Positions 54,479-63,650 of a stretch of 64,000 nt of DNA are shown here, piece after piece (position 1 is the stretch's first letter; each line of letters starts with the position of its first letter). The notes below the pieces were generated by a model. It worked only from the letters and a program-made list of their open reading frames with translations. It was not told where the DNA came from and made no database searches. The stretch is from positions 62,001 through 126,000 of the forward strand of contig CAMJHF010000003.1 of the NCBI GenBank assembly GCA_946405435.1, written 5' to 3'. Position numbers and translations under genes: made by a program. Origin of the DNA: an uncultured Bacteroidales bacterium (GTDB taxonomy: Bacteria > Bacteroidota > Bacteroidia > Bacteroidales > UBA932).

Positions 54479-55197
54479 TTCATGATGGTTGAGGTGCCAA
54501 ACACCGAAGCGCGGTGCTCGCGGTTGTCCTCTATCTGTCCTATGACACCGTCTTTGATGTGCACTATCTTGTCCGTGCAGTTGGCTACGCCGCTCTCGTG
54601 GGTGACCACTATGATAGTCATCCCTTCCTCGCGGTTGAGGCGGCCGAGCAGTTGCATGACCTCCTCGCTCGTCTTGGAATCAAGGGCTCCGGTGGGCTCG
54701 TCCGCAAGAACTATCTTTGGATTGGTGATGAGGGCGCGGGCTATGGCTACCCTCTGTTTCTGGCCGCCGGACATTTCGTTGGGGTAGTGGCCGGCCCATT
54801 CGGCCAGGCCAAGTTTGTCCAGGTACTGCATGGCCAGTTCGTGCCGCTTGTGGCGGCTTACGCCCTGGTAGAAGAGGGGAAGCTCCACGTTTTCCACGGC
54901 GGTCTTGAACCCTATCAGGTTGAAGGACTGGAAGATAAAGCCTATCATGGAGTTGCGGTATGCAGCTGCCTGCTTTTCCGTCAGGTCCTTGATGAGCTTT
55001 CCGTCAATGTAGTATTCGCCTGTATCGTAATTGTCCAGAATGCCGAGAATGTTGAGTAAGGTGGATTTGCCCGAGCCCGATGCCCCCATGATGGATACGA
55101 ATTCACCCTTGTCTATCGACAGGTCTATACCCTTGAGCACATGCAGGGGCTGGCCGTTGTTGTATGTCTTGTTTATGCCGCGAAGTTCTATGAGCAT
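54475..55197 (-). CDS. ABC transporter ATP-binding protein, MacB/LolD type
   Basis: A 240-residue ATPase that powers the two permeases. Walker A is GASGSGKST, the Q loop is FIFQSFNLIG, the signature is EMSGGQKQRVAIARAL, Walker B is KIVLADEPTGALDS and the switch His lies in VVTHESG. ATG 55197 (MLIELRGINKTYNNG) is chosen; a GTG at 55239 is less likely. It heads the five-gene efflux operon. Confidence 0.95.
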   Translation of the reverse strand: MLIELRGINKTYNNGQPLHVLKGIDLSIDKGEFVSIMGASGSGKSTLLNILGILDNYDTGEYYIDGKLIKDLTEKQAAAYRNSMIGFIFQSFNLIGFKTAVENVELPLFYQGVSRHKRHELAMQYLDKLGLAEWAGHYPNEMSGGQKQRVAIARALITNPKIVLADEPTGALDSKTSEEVMQLLGRLNREEGMTIIVVTHESGVANCTDKIVHIKDGVIGQIEDNREHRASVFGTSTIMK

Positions 55198-55258
55198 GGC
55201 ATGGATTTGTAAAGCCTTGGTAATATGCAAAAACCACACCCAAATAATTCAACTCCAC

Positions 55259-56902
55259 CTATGAAAGGACTAGACGATAAAGTTCGGCACTCTTGGATTG
55301 TGATTCGATGATTTGTTTTCTCAGCCGTGATTTCCTGGTACTGATTGCACTCTTGCTTTCATTCATTATCTGGGATATGGTTAGATTATCGAATCCGGCT
55401 ACCATAAAAGTAATTAATCTAATATTTCTCTCGTTCAATCCTGGAAAGTCACGTTTAATTTTAGTTATTATATCATCAAGATCCTTATTTAACCTGGACT
55501 CAAAGCGTTTCTTTTCATAATCCGTCCCGGACAGCTCTGATAAAATTTCAGAGATATATGATTCCATCTCTTCCGGTACGGAAATATAAAGCCGGTTTCT
55601 TTTGTATAACTTGCCAATTGAAGCCATGTGTTGTTGATACATTGATACATATGATGCCCAAGCCTGGGATATTTTGGTTTCTGTTTTGATCTTTTCTTCC
55701 TTGATATCTGACAGAAGCCTTTGAGCCGAGTTATACTTGCTCTCTATATCTTTTTTTTCTGTGAGGATTGCCAGAACCTTTCTCTGGCTGACTATAATCC
55801 ATATGAGAGCTAAGATTGTTGCAGAAATTAAGGTGATTAAAAGGATAGTTCTGTCCCTTTTTTGTTTTAAAGCCGAGTGATTTGCAACTTCCGCATAATA
55901 ATCACTTGTCACTTTCATAAGTGGTTGACTCAATTTTGTCACGGCATACCGCTCTGTTTCTCGCGCATAATTACTAAGATATAATTGGCATTGTTCTACA
56001 TCCCCCTTTTCGAGTGCAATCTTGTATTTCCACCAGTATGTTTTTGCGTCATCTGCAGAACCTTCGAGTGAGTCAATAATGCTATTACATGAGTGGATAT
56101 CGCCAACCATAATTAATGCATAGGCATACTGGTATAGCAGATCTGCAGAATATAAAGATCCCAGAGCATGCGCTTGCTTGTAATAGTCTACGGCAAGGGC
56201 ATAGTCAGGAGAAGGCTTATATATTTCATTGAATGCCATCAATTGCATTGCATATGGGTATTGGCTGCTTTCAGGCTTAATTTGCACAAGAAGGCTGTCC
56301 GACTTGGCAAATTCTTTTAAATTATGGTATCCAGTAGCAAGGAAGTGCGTTGCATAGTCGATGTATTTTTGATCACCGTAAGCAAGAAAATAATTGTAAG
56401 CTTCTTTCTTATATGACAATTCTTCTTCAAAATTATGGCCTTCGTTGTAAGTCATTCCGATTAACTCTGAGATCATACCTTTAAGCCATAGGTTATCTGT
56501 CTTATCAGCATGGCTTTTCGCCCGTAGAAAGTCCATCAGAGCCGAATTGTAATCTCCGCAGTTAAAATACAGTATTCCGGAATAGAAGAAAGTTCTTGCC
56601 CTATCTAAATAAGAACCTGTGCGGGAGAAATAGTTTACTGCATCTACAATAAGGTTGCGGTCGGTAGCATCAACTCCACTTCTATGTATTGCCATTGTAT
56701 GAAGTAGGGAGTACCGGGCTTTGATTCTCTTTCCGTGCATTTTTACCTGAGAGATGTTGTTTATTATTGTTAGTGAACTGTCCGGGCAATCCATCATTAA
56801 CTGGTCAGCAGTAGCGAGTTGACTGGAAACGTTGGAGCAGATACAACTCGAAACCGTCAGGCATAATGAGAATAAGAACACAAATTTTATGCGGTGTGAC
56901 AT
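55259..56902 (-). CDS. TPR / transmembrane / helix-turn-helix regulator
   Basis: A 547-residue protein of a type common in Bacteroidota. It starts with a lipoprotein-like signal (LTVSSC, Cys 20). Residues about 30-345 are helical TPR-like repeats on the outer side. One membrane helix follows (about 352-373, LLITLISATILALIWIIVS), then a coiled coil (about 375-425). The C-terminal part ends in an HTH (about 490-530, LNERNIRLITFMVAGFDNLTISQIMNESKSAISTRKSRLRK), LuxR-like in outline. It probably senses something outside and controls nearby genes. Base composition is AT-rich like the divergent protease genes. It is also 61 bp upstream of the ABC operon on the same strand. Confidence 0.8.
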   Translation of the reverse strand: MSHRIKFVFLFSLCLTVSSCICSNVSSQLATADQLMMDCPDSSLTIINNISQVKMHGKRIKARYSLLHTMAIHRSGVDATDRNLIVDAVNYFSRTGSYLDRARTFFYSGILYFNCGDYNSALMDFLRAKSHADKTDNLWLKGMISELIGMTYNEGHNFEEELSYKKEAYNYFLAYGDQKYIDYATHFLATGYHNLKEFAKSDSLLVQIKPESSQYPYAMQLMAFNEIYKPSPDYALAVDYYKQAHALGSLYSADLLYQYAYALIMVGDIHSCNSIIDSLEGSADDAKTYWWKYKIALEKGDVEQCQLYLSNYARETERYAVTKLSQPLMKVTSDYYAEVANHSALKQKRDRTILLITLISATILALIWIIVSQRKVLAILTEKKDIESKYNSAQRLLSDIKEEKIKTETKISQAWASYVSMYQQHMASIGKLYKRNRLYISVPEEMESYISEILSELSGTDYEKKRFESRLNKDLDDIITKIKRDFPGLNERNIRLITFMVAGFDNLTISQIMNESKSAISTRKSRLRKQIIESQSKSAELYRLVLS

Positions 56903-57150
56903 GTTACAAATATATACTGTATTTTTAATATCTGGTACACCAATAAATAACCAGGGCAAAATAATGTTTGCATTATATATAATGCTAATTATCAATCAGT
57001 TACGGGAATGGTCGCGCGGCCTCTATATTTGTAATATATTGAAAATCAATGCTTTAATGACAAACAAGGGACACAATTATGTGACAGCTTTTTTTAATGT
57101 TTATAACCTCTCAAAAAGAATAATCTTTATATTGCAGAAAACTATTAGTT
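56903..57150. promoter_or_regulatory. AT-rich divergent control region of the protease island
   Basis: A 248-bp gene-free gap between the regulator and the small secreted protein. The minus strand has TATATTTG at 56907-56914, only 4 bp before the regulator ATG; the plus strand has TATATTTG at 57024-57031, 119 bp before the next gene. Neither has a minus-33 TTTG in place. I found no clear operator repeat by eye. Confidence 0.4.
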
Positions 57151-57522
57151 ATGCGTTTCATATTTTGTTTATTCTTAAGCGTTTTTATGTGCTTGTCGTC
57201 TTTTTCTGCTCACGTCTCTCAATATGGAGATGGCGTTCCTCTGCGAGATGGTAATCCTCCTGGCAATATTCCCCATGCACCGTCTGTTGTTCCAATCTCA
57301 TGCTATGTGATAAGTTCTACTGGATGCATTTGGTTTGTTTCTGACCACCTCACGAGCAGTGCCAATATTGAATTGGTAAACAATACAACAGGTATGGCTT
57401 CGCACAATAATATCATAATCACATCCATCCCTGAGTCTGTACAACTTTCTGGCCCCGGTGAATACGCACTTGTTATTACACTTCAGTCAGGTGCCATCTT
57501 TTACGGAGAGTTTATACTATAA
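57151..57522 (+). CDS. Small secreted beta-rich protein (DUF3244-like), possible protease partner
   Basis: A 123-residue protein with a signal peptide (MRFIFCLFLSVFMCLSSFSA) and about 100 mature residues. The end, LSGPGEYALVITLQSGAIFYGEFIL, has the alternating pattern of the Ig-like DUF3244 proteins of Bacteroides. It stands 6 bp ahead of a C10 protease gene. In Bacteroides fragilis, C10 proteases are encoded next to small staphostatin-like inhibitors, so an inhibitor or chaperone role is plausible but not shown. Confidence 0.72.
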   Translation: MRFIFCLFLSVFMCLSSFSAHVSQYGDGVPLRDGNPPGNIPHAPSVVPISCYVISSTGCIWFVSDHLTSSANIELVNNTTGMASHNNIIITSIPESVQLSGPGEYALVITLQSGAIFYGEFIL

Positions 57523-57528
57523 TTTCTA

Positions 57529-58962
57529 ATGAGTGTTATTATGAACGTGAGTGGAACGAATCTATTGTCGCTTCTTCTGGTAGGCGTCATTGCTATTACT
57601 AATAATGCTTGTACAAAACAAAACCCTCAAAGTATTTCGGCCTCATTTATTGGTGATAGTTTTGCGCAGGATAATTCATTTGTGGGGCTGGACAGAGTGA
57701 TCGACCGTTTTGGCTCTGAATATGGAACAACTAAAAGTTCTAGCCATCTGGATATACAACCAGTGATTTCGGAGAGTAATGACACTGCTCTCTATATATT
57801 AAACTATGGCCATAACAAAGGTTGGAAACTAATCTCCTCGGACGTCAGGACGCCGGCAATTTTGGCAGAGTCTCATTATGGAGCGTTCTCGTTAGAAGAT
57901 GGCAACCCTGGCCTCTCAAGCTGGATTGATTGTTTGGTAAAAGATATGTCGGACATACGTCATTCTCCAGATTCAAAATTATCGTTCAGTGAAGAAGAAA
58001 TAGCTGCGAACAAAGCTTTTTGGGGGGATGGCTCGCGAGGAATAATAATTCCTGGTGACGGAGAAGGCCCAGGAGGAGGAGATGATGGCGGGCATTGGTA
58101 TATTCATGGTGAATCGGAAACTGTTACATATGATACTTCACACTTTGATGTCCCTCACTGGGATCAATATGAACCATACAATAAATACTGCCCATATAAG
58201 AGTGGGAACACTACATTTAGGGTTCCTGCCGGCTGCGTTGCTATTGCCGGGGCTCAAGCATTGTATTCTTACCATCAAAAGTTGGGAGTCCCTCAGATGA
58301 CATTCAGTATGGCCACTTGTACCGGGGACGAAAACAATTACTCTCGAACCTTTACTGCACCTACTTCAACTGTCTGGGATGATATGAAAGAAGCTTATGA
58401 TGATACTACTTCAAGACCGTGTTATGAGGCAGTTCTTATCGCTTATGTTGGCTATTTGGTTGGAATGGATTATTCGTCAAATGGATCATCTGCTTCAATG
58501 GAAGACCTTCGCACGGATGTTTTTATTCCTATGGGCCTAAATTGTTCCTATGGTGCTTACAACGAAACATTGGTTAGAGATAACCTTATTATGGAAAAAC
58601 CTGTTGTGGTTAGAGCAAGCAATTCCGTGTTGCCGATTTTTGATTGGGGTTCGTCCCATTGTTTTGTATTGGATGGATATAAAAGGACTCGAATCAAGAC
58701 AACAACTTATTATGAATGGGTCCCAGACATTATCGGCGACCCTGGAGGTTACTTTCATCGCGATTATTCCACCGTGTCATATTCCTCTCCTGTTATTTCT
58801 TATGTCCATATTAATTGGGGGTGGTGGACTAAATGGAAGCTCCATTATAACGATGGTTGGTACGCAATAACAGGAGATTGGCTCACTCATGACAGTGGAG
58901 GTTCCCCAGCAGGTAGTTATAACTATTATAGGTCAATGATTTATAATTTTTCTTTATATTAG
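57529..58962 (+). CDS. C10 (streptopain-like) cysteine peptidase, lipoprotein precursor
   Basis: A 477-residue secreted protease. The signal ends ITNNAC (probable lipid attachment at C28). Residues about 85-150 form the Spi-type propeptide (ALYILNYGHNKGWKLISSD, then DGNPGLSSWIDCLV). A Gly-rich linker (176-188) precedes the catalytic domain. The nucleophile is C236 in AGCVAIAGAQALYSYH, the histidine H377 in SSHCFVLDGYK, and the WG motif lies at HINWGWW (about 427-433). All catalytic residues are present, so it should be active after propeptide removal. ATG 57541 is an alternative start. Base composition is clearly AT-rich. Confidence 0.9.
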   Translation: MSVIMNVSGTNLLSLLLVGVIAITNNACTKQNPQSISASFIGDSFAQDNSFVGLDRVIDRFGSEYGTTKSSSHLDIQPVISESNDTALYILNYGHNKGWKLISSDVRTPAILAESHYGAFSLEDGNPGLSSWIDCLVKDMSDIRHSPDSKLSFSEEEIAANKAFWGDGSRGIIIPGDGEGPGGGDDGGHWYIHGESETVTYDTSHFDVPHWDQYEPYNKYCPYKSGNTTFRVPAGCVAIAGAQALYSYHQKLGVPQMTFSMATCTGDENNYSRTFTAPTSTVWDDMKEAYDDTTSRPCYEAVLIAYVGYLVGMDYSSNGSSASMEDLRTDVFIPMGLNCSYGAYNETLVRDNLIMEKPVVVRASNSVLPIFDWGSSHCFVLDGYKRTRIKTTTYYEWVPDIIGDPGGYFHRDYSTVSYSSPVISYVHINWGWWTKWKLHYNDGWYAITGDWLTHDSGGSPAGSYNYYRSMIYNFSLY

Positions 58963-58984
58963 CAACCAAAACAGGAGTCATATT

Positions 58985-59788
58985 ATGAAAGCGATTACAA
59001 TCATACTTTCAATGTCGGTTGCAATAGCTCTTTCTTGCGGGTGTTCTACAGTGGGCGGTAATTCGGAGAAAGCGCAACCGACTGTCCAAGCTTTTGTCCC
59101 CGGAGATTGTGCACAATTGTATATGACGCCGTGGGTATATGCGAATTCAAAGGGTACATATTTCTCCTTGCATTGGTTTATATACATTGATTCAACCAAA
59201 AGGGATAGCGAATTAATACCCGGGATGCACAGCTTTTATCAATGGCCTTCTGAAGATATCTGGAGGTCATTTGAAGACAGGAGCAAAATCGTCGAAGAGA
59301 ATTTTAAATCCCTCGCAAGGGAAATGTTCTCGAATATCCTCACAGGCGGCAATCACATAGTGACGACAGTTTTTCCCATAGGGAGGCAGGTTATTACTGC
59401 AAATGTCCCGATATTTGGTATCCCTGCCGGCGAGGATCTTTCTTCATTAATTCTGGATGGCAATTTGGAGCAATATCCTTCTGCCCAGACACTTGATAAT
59501 CTGACCCTTCATTCTGACAATGGGAATCTGTTGTATTCTGAATTGCTTACTAACGGCAGTTTGGGCAATGGAGTCAGCATTAGGATGAATGCTCCTGATT
59601 CTTTTGATCAAAAGATTGTCTTTACTTTGTCTGTTCCTGTAAGGAGAGTCCTTTTCCTGGAGTGGCTCAACCAGCTTCAAAGCAATCCAGACGCTCCAAT
59701 TCCTTACATAGATGAAGTCATGGAGGCAAGTGGTACATTGGGGCGCTACCGCCCTTCAAAGGAAGGGAACTCGGTAGTTTTATACTGA
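58985..59788 (+). CDS. Unrecognised lipoprotein of the protease island
   Basis: A 267-residue protein with a lipoprotein signal (AIALSCGCS). The mature part starts with a beta-rich stretch (FVPGDCAQLYMTPWVYANSKGTYFSLHWFIYID), a helical segment (EDRSKIVEENFKSLAREMF) and further strands. I do not recognise the family. It follows the C10 peptidase by 22 bp and ends at a strong terminator, so it belongs to the same unit; an anchoring, inhibitory or immunity role is only a guess. Confidence 0.75.
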   Translation: MKAITIILSMSVAIALSCGCSTVGGNSEKAQPTVQAFVPGDCAQLYMTPWVYANSKGTYFSLHWFIYIDSTKRDSELIPGMHSFYQWPSEDIWRSFEDRSKIVEENFKSLAREMFSNILTGGNHIVTTVFPIGRQVITANVPIFGIPAGEDLSSLILDGNLEQYPSAQTLDNLTLHSDNGNLLYSELLTNGSLGNGVSIRMNAPDSFDQKIVFTLSVPVRRVLFLEWLNQLQSNPDAPIPYIDEVMEASGTLGRYRPSKEGNSVVLY

Positions 59789-59795
59789 TTTTCTC

Positions 59796-59831
59796 AAAAG
59801 CGCCACGGCTTCATTCTGCCGTGGCGCTTTT
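59796..59831. terminator. Bidirectional intrinsic terminator
   Basis: AAAAGCGCCACGGC and GCCGTGGCGCTTTT form a perfect 14-bp stem with an 8-base loop, with T runs in both directions. It closes the plus-strand protease unit and the minus-strand parC/small-protein unit. Confidence 0.88.
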
Positions 59832-59849
59832 AGATACGGATGGTTGTCC

Positions 59850-60026
59850 TTAGATCCTGTCACGGACCAGGAAGTAGTAGACCACCAGGCCTATCCAGCT
59901 TGTGGCGAGGACGGCGATGGAGAGGACGACCTTCCAGAGGAGGCTGAGCTTGGGCTTCTTGAAAATGTCAAGTACGCACCAGATTGCGGCCACGAGGCCG
60001 ACAATGTAAACGATGGTTGCAAGCAT
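59850..60026 (-). CDS. Small two-TM protein, PLDc_N-like
   Basis: A 58-residue gene below usual length cut-offs. It starts MLATIVYIVGLVAAIWCVLDIF and ends SWIGLVVYYFLVRDRI: two membrane helices joined by KKPKLSLLWK, with WCVLDI and the YYFLVR end typical of the phospholipase D N-terminal (PLDc_N) membrane domain found alone in many bacteria. It has no catalytic domain and its role is unknown. It lies 12 bp behind parC and ends just before the bidirectional terminator. Confidence 0.8.
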   Translation of the reverse strand: MLATIVYIVGLVAAIWCVLDIFKKPKLSLLWKVVLSIAVLATSWIGLVVYYFLVRDRI

Positions 60027-60038
60027 ATCAGTAATACT

Positions 60039-62765
60039 TTAAAATAGAGTTGGTTCTTCGAAAATCAGTTCTATGGGCTCGTCGTCGTTTTCAGGTATGT
60101 GAATCTCCTTGCCGCGGATGTCGGGCATGGCCGGAGCGTCGGCTGAATCCTCTTCTGGGGCTGTGACCTGCTCCTCCTGCTCCTCTTGTTCATCCTCCGG
60201 AACCGGCAGCGGCTCCGCGAAACGCACGGCCTTGACTTCGCCCCTGTCGACCACTTTCTTGCCTTTGGCCGCGTATCCCTTCTTGCCTATCCAGGCTTCG
60301 GCGTCTACAAGGTCTGACGGCTTGTCTTCCAGCTTCCAGACGACTTCGTACTGCGGACGCTTGTCGTCGGTCAGATCCACCAGATACGACTTGCTCCCCT
60401 CGGCGATGAAGCTTAGGGGCGTATTGTCGCTTACGATGAAGGAGAACCTCTTGACGTAGAAGGACTTGACCCCGGCGTCCCAGTACAGGGCGGTGAAGGT
60501 CTTGTCGGGATCGAACTTCTCTATCCGGAGCACTTCTCCCTGATAGCGGTTCACAAGGTCGAAGGAAGTTGTGTAGAACGTGCCGTTCCGGAATACTGCC
60601 AGCACCTTGTCGTTCTCGCTGAATTCTCCGAGGTACAGTCCGTGGCCCTCGTCGTTGAGTTTCTGGATGTCGGTGTCGTACCAGATCTGCTTGCCGGCAA
60701 TGGTGCTGACGCCTTTGCTTTTGAGCGAGATGCTGCGTATGACGTTCTTGCTCACCAGGTTGCCGCGGGCCGTCTTGCTCTTGATGCCAAGCAGCGAGAA
60801 GTCGTATTCGAACGAGGTCTTCTTGAGCTTGGGCTTGGGACGCAGCTGGACCTTTACGGTCTCGGCCTCGCCGTTGTGGTTGGCGGTGAACCATACTACC
60901 TGGGAGCCTTCCATGCCGGTGGTCAGGTCGTACTCCTTGTCACGGGTGACGGAAGTTACGGCGAAACGCTTGGCGTAGTAGATGGAAGTCTTGCCCTCGC
61001 GGTAGATGACGTTGTAGATGGTGCGGGAGTCGCCCCTGTTGAACACTCCCACGTAGATGAGATCTTTCCCGAAGAAGGCCTTGTCGCTGACCTTGGTGAC
61101 TATGTACTTGCCGTCCTTGCGGATGACGATAATCTCGGACATGTCGGAGCAGTTGCAGATGAACTCTCCTCCGTCGTCACGCTTGAGCCCTATGCCCACG
61201 AAGCCCTCTGCCATGTTGGCGCTGAGCTTGGCGTTGTTGTTGATGACGCGGGTGGCGGCTATGGTCTCGAAGCCCGTGAGCTCGGTGCGGCGCGGGAAAT
61301 CCTTGCCGTACTTCTTCTTGAGGGCCTTGAACCAGTCTATGGTGAATCGGTCTATGTGGGCTATGTTGTCGGAAACCGTCTTCATCTCCTGCTCGATGCC
61401 GCGGATCTTCTCTTCTACCGCCTTGACGTCGAACTTGGATATCTTGCGGACGGGCTTGTCCACCAGGCGGTCGATGTCTTCCATGACCACGGGTTTGCGG
61501 AGCTGGCCTTCGTAGGCCTTCATGGCCGTGAGCGTCTCCTCTTTCTGGTCTTCCCAGCTGGCCTGGTCTTTTTCCAGTATCTTGTAGATGCGGTTTTCGA
61601 AGTAGATGCGCTCCAGGGATGTGTAGTGCCAGTCGCGCTCGAGTTCCTCCAGCCTGATGTTAAGCTGGCGCAGCAGTATGTCACGTGTGTGGAAGGTGCT
61701 GTATTCCAGGATTTCGTTCACCGAGAGGAACTGGGGCTTGTTGTCCTTGATGACGCAGGCGTTCGGCGCCAGGTTGCACTCGCAGTCGGTGAAAGCGTAC
61801 AGGGCGTCGATGGTCTTGTCAGGCGACACGTCGCCCGGCAGGTGGATGAGGATTTCCACCTTGTCGGTGGTCATATCCTCTATCTTCTTGATTTTGATTT
61901 TGCCCTTCTCCTTGGCCTTGAGTATGGACTCGATGATGTCTTTGGTGTACTTGCCGTAGGGAATCTCGGTTATGGCGATGGTGCTTTTGTCCAGCTTCTC
62001 AATCTTGGCCCTCACCTTTACGCGGCCGCCGCGCCGTCCCTCCATGTATTTGGAGCAGTCGGCCGAGCCGCCGGTGGGGAAGTCGGGGTAGAGTTCGTAA
62101 GGCTTGCCTTCCAGGATTGCTACGGAAGCGTCGAGCAGTTCGTTGAAGTTGTGGGGCAGTATCTTGGAAGCGAGGCCCACGCCTATTCCGTCGGTGCCCT
62201 GCGCAAGCAGGAGAGGGAACCGCACCGAGAGCTCCGTAGGCTCGTCGTTGCGTCCGTCGTACGACTTCATGGTGGGCGTGACCTTGGGGTCGAAGACCAC
62301 TTCCTTGGCAAACTTGCTCAGGCGCGCCTCGATGTACCTCGGAGCGGCATTGGCGTCGCCGGTGAGTATGTTGCCCCAGTTACCCTGGCAGTCCACGGTG
62401 AAACCCTTCTGCCCGAGGGTCACGAGCGCACCCAGGATGGACTGGTCGCCGTGGGGGTGGAACTGCATGGCCTGACCGACGATGTTGGCTACTTTGGTGT
62501 AGGCGCCGTCATCCATGCGGTACATGGCGTGCAGCACGCGCCTCTGGACGGGCTTGAGACCGTCGGCGATATGGGGAACGGCCCGGTGCAGGATTACGTA
62601 CGAGGCATAATCCAGATACCAGTCCTTGAACATTCCGGAGAGCTTGAACTTGCGGGCGTCGCTCTCCAGGAGCTTGTTGTATCTGCCACTGGATTCAGCA
62701 TCCTCGGCGACTTCGATGTCGTCGTCTTCGATAATCTCTTCAGTTACTTTGTTCTCGTCTTCCAT
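60039..62765 (-). CDS. parC: DNA topoisomerase IV subunit A
   Basis: A 908-residue type IIA topoisomerase A subunit that cuts and rejoins DNA to separate daughter chromosomes. The winged-helix region reads HRAVPHIADGLKPVQRRVLHAMYRM, QFHPHGDQSILGALV is the quinolone-region equivalent, and the catalytic tyrosine is Y144 in AAPRYIEARL. The C-terminal beta-pinwheel part is degenerate and ends in an acidic tail. Absence of a GyrA box (by eye) and the era neighbour favour ParC over GyrA. It is 3 bp behind era. Confidence 0.9.
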   Translation of the reverse strand: MEDENKVTEEIIEDDDIEVAEDAESSGRYNKLLESDARKFKLSGMFKDWYLDYASYVILHRAVPHIADGLKPVQRRVLHAMYRMDDGAYTKVANIVGQAMQFHPHGDQSILGALVTLGQKGFTVDCQGNWGNILTGDANAAPRYIEARLSKFAKEVVFDPKVTPTMKSYDGRNDEPTELSVRFPLLLAQGTDGIGVGLASKILPHNFNELLDASVAILEGKPYELYPDFPTGGSADCSKYMEGRRGGRVKVRAKIEKLDKSTIAITEIPYGKYTKDIIESILKAKEKGKIKIKKIEDMTTDKVEILIHLPGDVSPDKTIDALYAFTDCECNLAPNACVIKDNKPQFLSVNEILEYSTFHTRDILLRQLNIRLEELERDWHYTSLERIYFENRIYKILEKDQASWEDQKEETLTAMKAYEGQLRKPVVMEDIDRLVDKPVRKISKFDVKAVEEKIRGIEQEMKTVSDNIAHIDRFTIDWFKALKKKYGKDFPRRTELTGFETIAATRVINNNAKLSANMAEGFVGIGLKRDDGGEFICNCSDMSEIIVIRKDGKYIVTKVSDKAFFGKDLIYVGVFNRGDSRTIYNVIYREGKTSIYYAKRFAVTSVTRDKEYDLTTGMEGSQVVWFTANHNGEAETVKVQLRPKPKLKKTSFEYDFSLLGIKSKTARGNLVSKNVIRSISLKSKGVSTIAGKQIWYDTDIQKLNDEGHGLYLGEFSENDKVLAVFRNGTFYTTSFDLVNRYQGEVLRIEKFDPDKTFTALYWDAGVKSFYVKRFSFIVSDNTPLSFIAEGSKSYLVDLTDDKRPQYEVVWKLEDKPSDLVDAEAWIGKKGYAAKGKKVVDRGEVKAVRFAEPLPVPEDEQEEQEEQVTAPEEDSADAPAMPDIRGKEIHIPENDDEPIELIFEEPTLF

Positions 62766-62768
62766 CTG

Positions 62769-63650
62769 TTAGTCTTCGTAGCCGAAGCGGCGTAATTCTC
62801 TTCTGTTTTCCCTCCAGTCGGGATCCACCTTCACGAATATGCTCAGGAAGACTTTCTTCTGGAAGAAGTCTTCCATGTCCAGGCGGGCCTGGGTGCCGGT
62901 TTTCTTGAGCGCGGCGCCCTTCTTGCCTATGATGATGCCCTTCTGGGACTCGCGCATCACGTATATGACTGCGTCGATGTCGTAGCGGTCTTCGCCCTCG
63001 CGGAATGCCTCGATGCCTACCTCGCAGCTGTAGGGAATCTCTTCTTTGTAGTTGAGAAGTATCTTCTCGCGTATGATTTCCGATGCGAAGAAGCGGAGGT
63101 TCTTGTCTGTGAAGGCGTCTTTGTCGTACCACGGCGGGCACACGGGAAGGCGTTCCACTACGGACTCCAGAATGGTGTCGAGGTTGAAACGCTCCTGCGC
63201 GCTGGCGGGAATCACCACGGCCTGCGGCAGACGCTCTTTCCACCACGAGGCGAGTTCCAGCACCTTTTCCTGGGTGCTTATGTCTATCTTGTTGATGACT
63301 ACTATCACGGGACACTCGATGCGCTGCAGTTTCTCGACGTAGTCGACGTTCTTGTCGGGAGTCTCTACCGTGTCGGTGACGTACAGGATGATGTCGGCGT
63401 CGCCTATGGCTCCGTCAACGAAATTCATCATGTTCTGCTGCAGGCGGTACGAGGGCTTGAGGATGCCAGGGGTGTCGGAATACACTATCTGCCAGTCTTC
63501 GCCGTTGACTATGCCCATGATGCGGTGGCGCGTGGTCTGGGCCTTGGCGGTGACTATCGAGAGTTTCTCTCCCACCAGGGCGTTCATCAGCGTGGATTTG
63601 CCCACGTTGGGATTGCCAATTATGTTTACGAATCCTGAGCGGTGGTCCAT
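62769..63650 (-). CDS. era: GTPase Era
   Basis: A 293-residue GTPase required for maturation of 16S rRNA and the small ribosomal subunit. G1 is GNPNVGKST (12-20), G3 is DTPGI, G4 is NKID; the KH RNA-binding domain (GIIIGKKGAALKKTGTQARLDME) is at the end. It overlaps the upstream pseudouridine synthase stop by one base (TAATG). Confidence 0.96.
   Translation of the reverse strand: MDHRSGFVNIIGNPNVGKSTLMNALVGEKLSIVTAKAQTTRHRIMGIVNGEDWQIVYSDTPGILKPSYRLQQNMMNFVDGAIGDADIILYVTDTVETPDKNVDYVEKLQRIECPVIVVINKIDISTQEKVLELASWWKERLPQAVVIPASAQERFNLDTILESVVERLPVCPPWYDKDAFTDKNLRFFASEIIREKILLNYKEEIPYSCEVGIEAFREGEDRYDIDAVIYVMRESQKGIIIGKKGAALKKTGTQARLDMEDFFQKKVFLSIFVKVDPDWRENRRELRRFGYED

Noticed and set aside
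60642..62795. 717-residue plus-strand frame opposite parC
   Set aside because: Antisense shadow of a gene with an intact catalytic tyrosine motif.
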